From contig JANQKT010000260.1 in the NCBI GenBank assembly GCA_028280965.1, positions 1 to 37,623 of the forward strand: 37,623 nt of DNA, in the 5' to 3' direction. This DNA comes from Phycisphaeraceae bacterium (lineage in GTDB: Bacteria > Planctomycetota > Phycisphaerae > Phycisphaerales > Phycisphaeraceae). Both the position numbers and the translations under genes were made by a program. The notes beneath the pieces were generated by a model. That model was not told the DNA's origin, searched no databases, and was given only the letters and a program-made list of their open reading frames with translations. Within the stretch, counting starts at the first letter, position 1. The number at the start of each line of letters is the position of its first letter. Below, piece by piece: positions 8,209 to 15,572 of this stretch.

Positions 8209-8619
8209 CTAGTGTTGTTTGGAGAGTTGAAGCTTGATATGCACCGCCTCAAGCGCTTGCCCGCCGACGACCTCGGCGGTATGGCCGTGCACGTCCACAT
8301 CAAACGTTTCGCCCTCGGGCAACGCGTCCGCCGCGATGAAGGCGTCGCCCGTGATGAAGTCGCGCGACGTGCCGTCTCGCAGACCGATCCGCAGCACGCC
8401 GGATCGCACCACGATCAGCACCGCCTCCCCAGCGACGTGCCAATCGGCCCGGTAGCCGGGCTCGCTCCGACGCAGCCGCACCGACGAGCAGGCGATCCGC
8501 GGCGACAGCACCATCCCGCCCCGCGCCTCCTCGGGCCAGCTCTTCTCGGTCCATGCCGGCCGGCCCGACGCGTCGGTTATCAGCATCGGCAGGGTTTGTT
8601 GTCCGTCCGTCTTCGGCAT
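8209..8619 (-). CDS. Small cupin-fold protein
   Basis: 136 residues. From residue about 45 on, short beta-strands separated by glycine turns follow the cupin layout: VRLRRSEPGYRADWHVAGEAVLIVVRSGVLRIGLRDG, then the strand pair around DFITGDAFIAAD and TFDVDVHG. Cupins bind small ligands or metals. The usual HxH...E metal set in the first motif is not evident (only a single His in DWHVAGE), so catalysis through a metal is doubtful and a sensing or structural role is possible. The start ATG at 8619 is 55 bases from the divergent trehalose gene; the gap contains CTATAG, which could serve either direction as a -10 box. It is probably co-transcribed with the CPBP-like gene. Confidence 0.65.
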   Translation of the reverse strand: MPKTDGQQTLPMLITDASGRPAWTEKSWPEEARGGMVLSPRIACSSVRLRRSEPGYRADWHVAGEAVLIVVRSGVLRIGLRDGTSRDFITGDAFIAADALPEGETFDVDVHGHTAEVVGGQALEAVHIKLQLSKQH

Positions 8620-8674
8620 CCCGATATGCTATAGCGTGTGCCACCGCGCGGCCCAGCCGCGGCGCTTCATCTTC

Positions 8675-10906
8675 ATGATCCAAGACGCCTTTGTCATGAC
8701 CCGCGCCAACAACCGCATCATCAACGTCTCCAACCGCCTGCCCGTCAGCATCCGCGACGGCCAGTTGGTGAAGTCCTCCGGCGGGCTCGTCTCCGCGCTC
8801 GAAGGCGTCCAGCGCACCGGCGGGGGCGACTTCGACCTGCAGTGGATCGGCTGGCCCGGCGGGGCGGCGGAAGACACCGACGACAAGGACCGGCTGACCC
8901 AGCAGCTCAAGGACGAGTTCGGCTACCACCCCGTCTTCCTCTCCGATGAAGAGATCGAGGCGTTTTATCACGGCCTGTCCAACTCCTCGCTCTGGCCGCT
9001 CTTGCACTACAACCCGACCTACTTCAACTACCAGCACAACTGGTGGCAGACCTACGAGAAGATCAACGCCTGCTTCGCCGACGCGGTCGATGACGCTGCC
9101 CAGGAAGGCGACTTGGTCTGGGTCCACGACTACCACCTGATGCTCCTGCCGAAGATGCTGCGCGAGCGCCGCCCGGACCTGCGCATCGGCTTCTTCCTGC
9201 ACACGCCGTTCCCCTCGTATGAAGTGTTCCGCTGCCACCCCAAGCGGCAGGAGCTGCTCGAGGGCCTGCTCGGCGCCGACCTTATCGGCTTCCACACCTT
9301 CGGCTACCTGCGCCACTTCCGCTCGGCGGTGCTGCGCCTGACCGGGCGCGAGTCGGACATCTACACGATCCGCCACGACGAGACCGAGACCCACATCGGC
9401 GTGTTCCCGATCGGTATCAACTGGACCGGCTTCGAGCAGGCGCTCGGGTCCGACGACTTCCAGGCCACGCGCGAGCGTTTTGTCAACGATTTCAAGGACA
9501 AACGTATCGTCCTCTCCGTCGAGCGGCTGGACTACACCAAGGGCATTCCTAAAAAACTCGAAGCGATCGAGAAGTACCTCGAATCGAATCCCGATCGTCG
9601 GGACAACGTCGTGTTTATCCTCATCGCGGTGCCCTCGCGTGAGGACGTCGGCGAGTATGCGCAGCTCAAGGAGAACATCGAGCTTGCGGTCAGCCGGATC
9701 AACGGCCAGTACGCCACGATCAGCAACATCCCCGTGCACTTCATCAACCGCGGGGTGAAGTTCGATGAGCTGTGCGCGCTGTATGCGATGGCGGACGTCG
9801 CGATGGTCACGCCGCTGATTGACGGCATGAACCTGGTGGCGAAGGAGTACATCGCCTGCCAGGAGAACCACGGCGGGGTGCTGATCCTCTCGGAGTTCGC
9901 GGGCGCCGCGCAGGAGCTGTTCAACGCGGTCATGGTCAACCCGTACGACGTGGACGGCATGGCCTGGGCGGTGGGCGAGGCGCTGGACATGGACGATGCG
10001 CTCAAACGCCGGCAGATGGAACCGATGCGGAGGCTGGTGGTTGAGAAGGACAGCAAGTGGTGGGCCAAGCGGTTCATCCAGTCGCTGGTCAGCGCGACCG
10101 ACCAGCCCCCGCGCGACGCGGTCAAGCGGCTGGACGGGCAGACGCTGATGAAGTTCGCGCCCTCGGCGAAGAAGAAGGCGTTGTTCCTCGATTACGACGG
10201 CACGCTCCGCGGGTTTACGGTGGACCCCGCGAAGGCGACGCCCGAGCCGGCGCTGCTCGCGGCGCTATCCGCGCTCGAGCTGCGCACCGATTTGGATGTC
10301 TTCATCGTCTCCGGGCGCAAGGGCGAATTCCTCCGGCAGCACCTGGGCCGGTTCAACTTCACGCTCATCGGCGAGCACGGCTACGCCTACAAACGCAGGG
10401 GCGGCGACGCGTTTGAATTGCTGAACCCGGATGCGGACCTGGACTGGATGCCGACGGTGCGCGAGGTATTTGACCTCTACGCCGCGAGCACGCCGGGCAC
10501 GCACGTCGAGCAGAAGCGGTCGGCGGTCGTCTGGCACTACCGCGCCGCGGACCCGGAGTTCGGTCAATGGAAGGCGGTCGAGCTCATCGGCCACCTCAAG
10601 GAGGCGATCGCCAACGTCCCCGCCGCGATCGCCCACGGCAAGAAGATCGTGGAGGTCAGCAGCCAGCAGATCAACAAGGGCATGGCCGTCGAGCGCTTCA
10701 TCCACGAGACCAAGTACGACGCGGTGCTTTGTATCGGGGACGACCAGACCGACGAGACGATGTTCCGCCACCGCAGCCACGGCGCTGTGACGATCAAGGT
10801 CGGCCCGGGGACGACGGACGCGGAGTTCCGCCTGTCCGGCCCGGAGCAGGTCCACCACATGCTCGCGACGATCGCGGGGATGAAGGAGCTCGCGTCAAGC
10901 GTCTAG
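8675..10906 (+). CDS. otsA/otsB: Bifunctional trehalose-6-phosphate synthase/phosphatase
   Basis: About 743 residues. The N-terminal two-thirds is a GT20 synthase that joins glucose from UDP-glucose to glucose-6-phosphate: NVSNRLPVSI, KSSGGLVSAL, VWVHDYHLMLLP, GFFLHTPFPS, VERLDYTKGIPKKLEA and DGMNLVAKEYIACQ carry the known nucleotide and sugar contacts. Residues from about 500 on form a HAD phosphatase: ALFLDYDGTL (the two Asp residues), VFIVSGR, GEHGY and CIGDDQTDETMF, which removes the phosphate to free trehalose. Both halves look intact, so one cytoplasmic protein makes trehalose, an osmotic and desiccation protectant. Two ATGs compete: 8675 and 8696 (736 residues); neither has a strong ribosome-binding site, and the domain begins just after the second. 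Confidence 0.95.
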   Translation: MIQDAFVMTRANNRIINVSNRLPVSIRDGQLVKSSGGLVSALEGVQRTGGGDFDLQWIGWPGGAAEDTDDKDRLTQQLKDEFGYHPVFLSDEEIEAFYHGLSNSSLWPLLHYNPTYFNYQHNWWQTYEKINACFADAVDDAAQEGDLVWVHDYHLMLLPKMLRERRPDLRIGFFLHTPFPSYEVFRCHPKRQELLEGLLGADLIGFHTFGYLRHFRSAVLRLTGRESDIYTIRHDETETHIGVFPIGINWTGFEQALGSDDFQATRERFVNDFKDKRIVLSVERLDYTKGIPKKLEAIEKYLESNPDRRDNVVFILIAVPSREDVGEYAQLKENIELAVSRINGQYATISNIPVHFINRGVKFDELCALYAMADVAMVTPLIDGMNLVAKEYIACQENHGGVLILSEFAGAAQELFNAVMVNPYDVDGMAWAVGEALDMDDALKRRQMEPMRRLVVEKDSKWWAKRFIQSLVSATDQPPRDAVKRLDGQTLMKFAPSAKKKALFLDYDGTLRGFTVDPAKATPEPALLAALSALELRTDLDVFIVSGRKGEFLRQHLGRFNFTLIGEHGYAYKRRGGDAFELLNPDADLDWMPTVREVFDLYAASTPGTHVEQKRSAVVWHYRAADPEFGQWKAVELIGHLKEAIANVPAAIAHGKKIVEVSSQQINKGMAVERFIHETKYDAVLCIGDDQTDETMFRHRSHGAVTIKVGPGTTDAEFRLSGPEQVHHMLATIAGMKELASSV

Positions 10907-10984
10907 GGCCTGGCGTCTAGCGCCGGGCCATGGCCACATCATGATTGGTTTGAAGCTATGCACCCGGCCCTACACGCTAAACGC
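10903..10984. repeat. Inverted repeat between convergent trehalose and FHA genes
   Basis: GCGTCTAGCGCCGGGCC (10913-10929) faces GGCCCTACACGCTAAACGC (10966-10984); the arms pair imperfectly around a 36-base loop. The element fills the whole gap between the two stop codons, so a two-way transcription stop or a dispersed CTAGCG-type repeat are both possible. Confidence 0.45.
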
Positions 10985-11469
10985 TAGGTCACCTTCTTCC
11001 CAAAGATCGTCCCCAGACTCAGCACGCTCGTTCGACCGGCCATGCTCTCGCCGCTGGCCTCTTTGATCGCGGCGCGCCGGGCCTCGTGGTCGCGCATCTT
11101 CTTCAGGTCGTCGGCGTAGAGCTTCTCGCAGGCGCTCAGGAACGTGTCCACCGGGCTGGACTCGTCCAGCGTCTTGTTGACGAAGACCATCAATGTGTGC
11201 CCGACGCGGATGATGTCGCCATCGCGGATCTCGCGCGAGTGGTCGATCTTCTCGCCGTTGACGTGCGCGCCGTTGCGCGATTGCAGGTCCACGGCGTAGC
11301 ACTTGCCGTCTGTCTCGTGCTGGATGAACTCCAGGTGCCGGCGGGAGATACCCGCGTCGCGCAGCCGGGCGAGCAGCGAATCGTCGCGGCCGACGACCAG
11401 CGCCGCTTCCTTCGGGATGTTGAAGAACTGTCCCCGGTCGTTGCCATGGATGACCACGAGTGCTGCCAT
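10984..11469 (-). CDS. FHA-domain protein
   Basis: 161 residues from ATG 11469, chosen because AGGGG lies eight bases upstream. The FHA domain spans about residues 3-100 with the phosphothreonine-binding motifs in order: VVGRDD, GISRRHLEFI, DLQSRNGAHVNG and the closing DGDIIRVGHTLMVFV. FHA domains read phosphothreonine on partner proteins, usually targets of Ser/Thr kinases, in the cytoplasm. The C-terminal 60 residues are charged and probably helical (SACEKLYADDLKKMRDHEARRAAIKE) and have no recognised domain. It is transcribed away from the MotA/ExbB-like channel gene and could link it to kinase signalling, but that is inference from position only. A good promoter lies at 11625-11597. Confidence 0.9.
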   Translation of the reverse strand: MAALVVIHGNDRGQFFNIPKEAALVVGRDDSLLARLRDAGISRRHLEFIQHETDGKCYAVDLQSRNGAHVNGEKIDHSREIRDGDIIRVGHTLMVFVNKTLDESSPVDTFLSACEKLYADDLKKMRDHEARRAAIKEASGESMAGRTSVLSLGTIFGKKVT

Positions 11470-11596
11470 CGATAAACCCCTTGCGTCCTGAGCGAGAATG
11501 AGGGTTGAGTCCAAAGAGAGGCAGGCCAACACGACGGCCTGTTACACCTACGCATCATCGGCCAGGGCGGTTCCCGGCGCTCGATCCGCTGCTCTA

Positions 11597-11625
11597 ATTG
11601 TAGCGCATCGTCGGCCGAATCCCAA
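11597..11625 (-). promoter_or_regulatory. Candidate sigma70 promoter for FHA gene
   Basis: On the minus strand TTGGGA (11625-11620), a 17-base spacer and TACAAT (11602-11597) match the sigma70 consensus well. Transcription would start near 11590 and give a leader of about 120 bases. Confidence 0.5.
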
Positions 11626-11679
11626 GCGTTGTTTTGGCCGTACCCGGCTGAGTTGGCAGGGTTTGGCGGTTCCCGGCGT

Positions 11680-11685
11680 TATAAT
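11680..11685 (+). promoter_or_regulatory. TATAAT box directly upstream of the channel gene
   Basis: A perfect TATAAT ends six bases before ATG 11692. If used, transcription would begin at or next to the start codon, giving a leaderless mRNA. There is no purine-rich ribosome-binding site in the gap (TGCCCC), which fits. No convincing -35 hexamer is at 16-18 bases. Confidence 0.4.
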
Positions 11686-11691
11686 TGCCCC

Positions 11692-12681
11692 ATGCCCGAC
11701 CCCCAGACCCCGGAAGTGCCCACGCAAGTGCCTCCGGCTCGACCACCACAAAAACCGGCCCGGCCCGCAGCGGCGAACATCCACACCCACGCCAGCCGGC
11801 GCGTGGACCGAGGCAAGCCGCGCCGGCCGATGCTCGAGTGGTGCTTCTACGCCCTGGGCCTCGGAGCGCTGGTCGCGCTCGTCGCAGGCGGGTTCATCCT
11901 CGACGCCGTCCAGAACGACCTGGAGCAGGCGCGCATCCGGCGGGGGACGTTCGTCTCGATCATCATCCTCGCGCTCTTCATCTTCGCCGTTGTTAAGAAC
12001 TTCTTCGACATCCGCTTCATCCACCGCCAGGCCAGCCTGACCAACAAGCAGATCGATCAGCTCCGCGAAACGAACAACATCTACGTGTTCCTGAACAGCT
12101 CCGAGCCGAGCCTGTTCCGCGACCACATCGATAACCTGCACGAGATCTTCCGCCGGGACTGCACGATCAGCCAGGACAACCTGGTGACGCTGCTGCAGGC
12201 GCGGCTCCTGGCGAAGACACGCGTCGTCGAGTTCTGCTCGTCGATCCTCGTGACCCTCGGCCTGGTCGGCACGATCATCGGCCTCATCCAGTCGGCCGAC
12301 GGGCTGAGCGCCGTCTTCACCGCGGTCTCCGGCGAGGGGGAATCGGTCATGGAAGGCGTCGACGCGGCGCTCGGCGGGATGGGCATCGCCTTCTACACCA
12401 CGCTCATGGGCGCGGTGCTCGGCGGGGTCTGCCTGCGCTTGCTCTCCAACCTCGTCGATGCGAACACCGAGCACATCGTCAGCCACATCGCGGAGCTGAC
12501 GGAGATTTATATCCTGCCGATCCTGCGCAAGGCCGGGCGGATCAACGAAGAGCACCAGCGGAAGCTGCGCGAGAAGGGGGTCGGCCTGCCGCCGGGGGTG
12601 CCGGTGCCCGGGACGGTGAGTGGGAAGAAGCCGGTTGAGTCCCCGATGCCGGCGACCGGGCCGGAGAACTTGGCAGAGTAA
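11692..12681 (+). CDS. MotA/TolQ/ExbB-family proton channel protein
   Basis: 329 residues. A Pro- and basic-rich cytoplasmic tail (1-46) is followed by helices at about 48-70, 85-104, 181-200 and 228-250. The last two form the MotA_ExbB domain: LVTLGLVGTIIGLI and GGMGIAFYTTLMGAVLGGV, with the threonines and glycines that line the ion path in TolQ and ExbB. A cytoplasmic domain of about 75 residues sits between helices 2 and 3. Such proteins form pentamers around two copies of a one-helix partner and turn proton flow into motion. The next gene encodes a suitable partner. The tail after helix 4 ends in a long Gly/Pro-rich stretch. Likely leaderless from the TATAAT at 11680. Confidence 0.88.
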   Translation: MPDPQTPEVPTQVPPARPPQKPARPAAANIHTHASRRVDRGKPRRPMLEWCFYALGLGALVALVAGGFILDAVQNDLEQARIRRGTFVSIIILALFIFAVVKNFFDIRFIHRQASLTNKQIDQLRETNNIYVFLNSSEPSLFRDHIDNLHEIFRRDCTISQDNLVTLLQARLLAKTRVVEFCSSILVTLGLVGTIIGLIQSADGLSAVFTAVSGEGESVMEGVDAALGGMGIAFYTTLMGAVLGGVCLRLLSNLVDANTEHIVSHIAELTEIYILPILRKAGRINEEHQRKLREKGVGLPPGVPVPGTVSGKKPVESPMPATGPENLAE

Positions 12682-12683
12682 GT

Positions 12684-12763
12684 GAAACCACAGATGCACA
12701 CAGAGCAACACAGATAGGACTCTCCGTTTGAATCCGTGTATATCGGTGTGCATCTGCGGTTTC
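12684..12763. repeat. 80-bp palindromic repeat element between channel genes
   Basis: GAAACCACAGATGCACAC (12684-12701) and GTGTGCATCTGCGGTTTC (12746-12763) pair over 18 bases with one mismatch, and ACACAGAT/ATCCGTGT matches continue inwards. The ACCACAGATGCACACAG theme is typical of dispersed palindromic elements in GC-rich genomes. It starts two bases after the stop of the channel gene and fills most of the gap to its partner gene. Confidence 0.7.
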
Positions 12764-12784
12764 ATAACCGAATGGCGAAGTCAC

Positions 12785-14188
12785 ATGCTGATCCTCCCCA
12801 AGCGCAAATCGACGTTCAACTTCTTTGAGTCGTTCTCCGACCTGGTGTTCTGCACGCTGGTGATGTTCCTGGTGCTTGTGCTGTTTCTGACGATGAACGT
12901 CAACCAGAAACAGGAGCAGGTCGCGGTCGATCGGCAGCGGGTGATCGAGACGCGCGCGGCGGTCGAGGAGGAGGAACTGGAGCTCAAAGCGGAGTTGGTT
13001 AAGCTCGAGGCGGTGTTGGCCGAGCAGAGGCAAGTGCGTGACACGCGTGTGATGCAACTGAAAGCAGAGAAAGCACAGGGCCGGGCAGAGGTTGCCGCTG
13101 AGCAGGCGCGGGTCCTGGCGCAGATCAATGCCCGGCGCGCGGCGCTGAGCACGATGGAGCGCGAGGTCGAACGGCAGCGGCGTCTGTACGAGCAGGCCCT
13201 GGGCGCCAGGCGGTACACCGGCCTGCCCGCCCGGCCGAGGCTGGTCGTCGCCTACGACTGGCAGCCGACACGGATCGCGGTGCACCCGGTGCCGGCGTGG
13301 CTCGTGGACGAACTGAACACGACCCCGCCGGGCCTGGCGGACACAGAGCTGGCCGCGTATTACGCCGGGCTGCGCGAGCGCTACCTCGGTCTCGCGGATG
13401 ATGCCGAGCCGCTGACGCCGACGCAGTACCGGGCGCTGATCCGCGCCGTGTCGGTCGGGCTCGAGCCGGTGCCGCGCGTCGGGGAAGTGCGGCGTGTCTC
13501 CTTAGACCCCGAGTTCATCGTTGAGGAGGACGGCACGCCCACCACGCGCGTCGGCGTCGCCATCCCCGGCGGCAACGGGCAGGACGCGGGTGTCCGCCTC
13601 GGCGACACGCTCATCGCGATCGATGATGAATCCATCACGCCCGACAACCTGCCGGGCCTGCTCGCGCGTTACGAGCCCGGCGACACCGCGCGCCTGCTGG
13701 TCCGCCGGGCGGGCAGGCCGGTGGTGATCGACCTGCCCTTCCGCGAGCTGCGCGTCGTAGAACTGGTCGAGGCCTACCGCACGGACCTGAGCCTTGTGAT
13801 CAGCGGGGCGGTGGATGCGGACTACACGTACCTCTGGGAACCGGCCCGGGCCGACAACCTGCGGGCGCGCCTGCAGCAGGGCCGCGCCGCCGACGCCGTC
13901 TGGCAGGGTGGCAGCCGGTGGGACACGCGTGCCTCGACGCCGGGCCGGCCGGTGCTCGCCTTCGACGCCATCCCGAACAGCGGCCGCGTCGAGATCGGCG
14001 GGCAGCGCTTCACCCTCGCCCAGTTCCGCCGGATCCTCGAAGCGCTCGGCGGCGGGGGGATCGTCATCGAGTACAAGCCGCGCCTCGGCCCCGAAGAACT
14101 GCCGGACAACATCTACGATGAAGTGCTCCGCCCGACGGGGTTCGTGATCCGTGCACCGCAGTTGGATCGGTTGTCGGAGGAGGAGTGA
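12785..14188 (+). CDS. MotB/ExbD-like one-helix protein with coiled coil and PDZ domain
   Basis: 467 residues. A short basic start leads to one membrane helix, FSDLVFCTLVMFLVLVLFL (about 17-37), which closely follows the MotB pattern (S-Y-A-D-L-hydrophobic); Asp19 sits where the proton-carrying aspartate of MotB, TolR and ExbD lies. Residues about 40-140 are a strong coiled coil. Residues about 238-319 form a PDZ domain: RVGVAIPGGNGQDAGVRLGDTLIAIDDESI...PGDTARLLVRRAGR. The rest (320-467) is soluble and unrecognised. The bulk would be in the periplasm. With the gene before it, this looks like a two-part ion-driven stator whose output domain is a PDZ module in place of the OmpA-like peptidoglycan-binding domain. 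No clear ribosome-binding site precedes ATG 12785. Confidence 0.75.
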   Translation: MLILPKRKSTFNFFESFSDLVFCTLVMFLVLVLFLTMNVNQKQEQVAVDRQRVIETRAAVEEEELELKAELVKLEAVLAEQRQVRDTRVMQLKAEKAQGRAEVAAEQARVLAQINARRAALSTMEREVERQRRLYEQALGARRYTGLPARPRLVVAYDWQPTRIAVHPVPAWLVDELNTTPPGLADTELAAYYAGLRERYLGLADDAEPLTPTQYRALIRAVSVGLEPVPRVGEVRRVSLDPEFIVEEDGTPTTRVGVAIPGGNGQDAGVRLGDTLIAIDDESITPDNLPGLLARYEPGDTARLLVRRAGRPVVIDLPFRELRVVELVEAYRTDLSLVISGAVDADYTYLWEPARADNLRARLQQGRAADAVWQGGSRWDTRASTPGRPVLAFDAIPNSGRVEIGGQRFTLAQFRRILEALGGGGIVIEYKPRLGPEELPDNIYDEVLRPTGFVIRAPQLDRLSEEE

Positions 14189-14221
14189 GCCTGTTTCATG
14201 ATGTGTTGAGTGACTGACCGC

Positions 14222-14860
14222 ATGGCCAAACCGCTTCCAAAAAAGCATGCGTGGGACAAGGTTCGCTTCCGGTCGGGGCCGAACTACTTCGAGGCAAGCG
14301 AACGCAAGCTCGTAGAAAACATCGCCGCAGTGCTGCTCATCTTCGGCCCCATCGCAGGCTTCCTCTGGTTTTATATCGCCACGCGGGGCACGATCGACTC
14401 GCTCGGCGTAGCGATGGTCGGGGTCGTGTTGTCGATACCCGTGCTGGCCACGCTGATCCTCTACCGCCCGCCCCGCGTGATCCGCGTGTACCCCGACGAA
14501 GCGGTCGCGCAGACCTCGCGCGGGCTGTTTGGCAAACAGCTATGGGTGCGTTGGCACGACCTGAGCCGGTCGTTGTTAAAGGTTGAACGCACGCGCGTCA
14601 TCACCGGCCAGAGCGCGAGTGGCGGGGCGGTGGCGGTCGGTTGTCTGCTTTCGCTGCTCGGGCCATTGGGTTTGATCGCGATGCTCGCTTCCGGCCTGGC
14701 AAGTGGTAAGAAGGAATACGCAACCGCGTTTGCCCTGATCGATGACCGGCGGCCTGCCCGCCCGCTCGCTGTTTTTCTGAAACGATCGGATGCCCAGAAG
14801 CTCGTGACGATCAGTTCGTCGATCGGCTTGGATACGGTTGGCACGTCCGGGTCGCCTTAA
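14222..14860 (+). CDS. Small membrane protein of unknown function
   Basis: 212 residues from ATG 14222 (GTG 14210 is in frame). Hydrophobic segments lie at about 31-56 (AAVLLIFGPIAGFLWFYIA), 60-82 and 138-166 (GCLLSLLGPLGLIAMLASGLASG). Between helices 2 and 3 is a basic, strand-rich part (RVIRVYPDEAVAQTSRGLFGKQLWVRWHDLSR) that resembles a PH-like membrane-associated fold, but the match is weak. It follows the PDZ stator gene by 33 bases and is probably co-transcribed with it, so it may belong to the same membrane complex. Its stop codon overlaps that of the convergent PPOX gene (TTAA). Confidence 0.7.
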   Translation: MAKPLPKKHAWDKVRFRSGPNYFEASERKLVENIAAVLLIFGPIAGFLWFYIATRGTIDSLGVAMVGVVLSIPVLATLILYRPPRVIRVYPDEAVAQTSRGLFGKQLWVRWHDLSRSLLKVERTRVITGQSASGGAVAVGCLLSLLGPLGLIAMLASGLASGKKEYATAFALIDDRRPARPLAVFLKRSDAQKLVTISSSIGLDTVGTSGSP

Positions 14861-15327
14861 CCCACCGGATAAACCACCGCGTGCGTCAGGCCCTTGGCCG
14901 GGTTCATGTACGCGATCTGGGTGATCGTGGTTTCCAGGCCTTCGAACCAGAGGTTCTCCGGCTCGCTGAGCAGGTTCATGGCGTATTGTTTCGCCGCCTC
15001 GCCGAGCTTCTGCCAGACCGGCTCGGCCATGTTCGGGGTCTCCAGCCGGCGCATCGTGCCCTGCAGCGTGACGACCTCGTCGTCGCGTTCATCGGAGAAC
15101 AGCCAGCAGACGTTGGGGTTCTGGTCGATCTGGTCGAGCTTGGGCGCCCCGCGGGCGCTGAGCGAGAGCAGGTTGGTCAGGCCTTCGCCGTCGGGCACGC
15201 CGGCCATCCAACGGCTGTGCGGGCAACGGTCTTGATCGACGGTAGTGAGCACGCCGACGATCCGCTGCTCGATGAGCCGGCGGGCGGCTTCGGTGACCTC
15301 TTGGCGGGTGAGTTCGGGGCGGGTCAT
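14857..15327 (-). CDS. Pyridoxamine 5'-phosphate oxidase-fold protein
   Basis: 156 residues from ATG 15327, which has AAAGGA about seven bases upstream. The sequence follows the PPOX split-barrel family in its general-stress-protein-26 branch: EAARRLIEQRIVGVLTTVD, PHSRWMAGV, LTNLLSLSARGAPKLDQIDQNPNVCWLFSD and VVTLQGTMRRLETP, ending in a barrel strand THAVVYPV. Members bind FMN, F420 or haem in the cytoplasm and are often linked to oxidative or nitrosative stress. The substrate is unknown. Its start faces a 24-bp dyad and a promoter shared with the divergent outer-membrane barrel gene, so it may be under the same control. Confidence 0.85.
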   Translation of the reverse strand: MTRPELTRQEVTEAARRLIEQRIVGVLTTVDQDRCPHSRWMAGVPDGEGLTNLLSLSARGAPKLDQIDQNPNVCWLFSDERDDEVVTLQGTMRRLETPNMAEPVWQKLGEAAKQYAMNLLSEPENLWFEGLETTITQIAYMNPAKGLTHAVVYPVG

Positions 15328-15392
15328 GGCGCGTCCTTTCGAGCGGGCGGGTGGGTGTTTTTCCCTCCTGAGCAGGTTTATCGAGCAAAAAT

Positions 15393-15416
15393 AAGATAAC
15401 ACGATCTTTTTATCTT
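15393..15416. promoter_or_regulatory. 24-bp dyad operator between PPOX and barrel genes
   Basis: Left half AAGATAACACGA (15393-15404) and right half TCTTTTTATCTT (15405-15416) are symmetric at 10 of 12 positions. The dyad overlaps the TTGACA box at 15415-15420, a typical repressor position. AAGAT...ATCTT ends recall NsrR/Rrf2-type sites, and an Rrf2 gene lies 1.2 kb away; the link is inference. Confidence 0.5.
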
Positions 15417-15443
15417 GACAACTGGGAAATCGGCCGATATGGT
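15415..15443 (+). promoter_or_regulatory. Candidate sigma70 promoter for the barrel gene
   Basis: Perfect TTGACA (15415-15420), 17-base spacer, TATGGT (15438-15443). The leader to ATG 15573 would be about 120 bases. Confidence 0.55.
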
Positions 15444-15572
15444 CGGTATTCAGGCGGGCCAACCCCGCCGGATCGGGTCGAGGGTCGGCCCGGTCCATGC
15501 CACCGCCCCCGGAACATCCCGGGCGTCGCCAGGGCCCCGGGCAACCCCGTTTTTCAGATCTGAGGCCGAATC

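Noticed and set aside
11692..14188. ZorA/ZorB of a Zorya anti-phage system
   Set aside because: The B-like protein has PDZ in place of an OmpA-type domain, the A-like protein lacks a long tail, and no ZorC, ZorD or ZorE gene is nearby.
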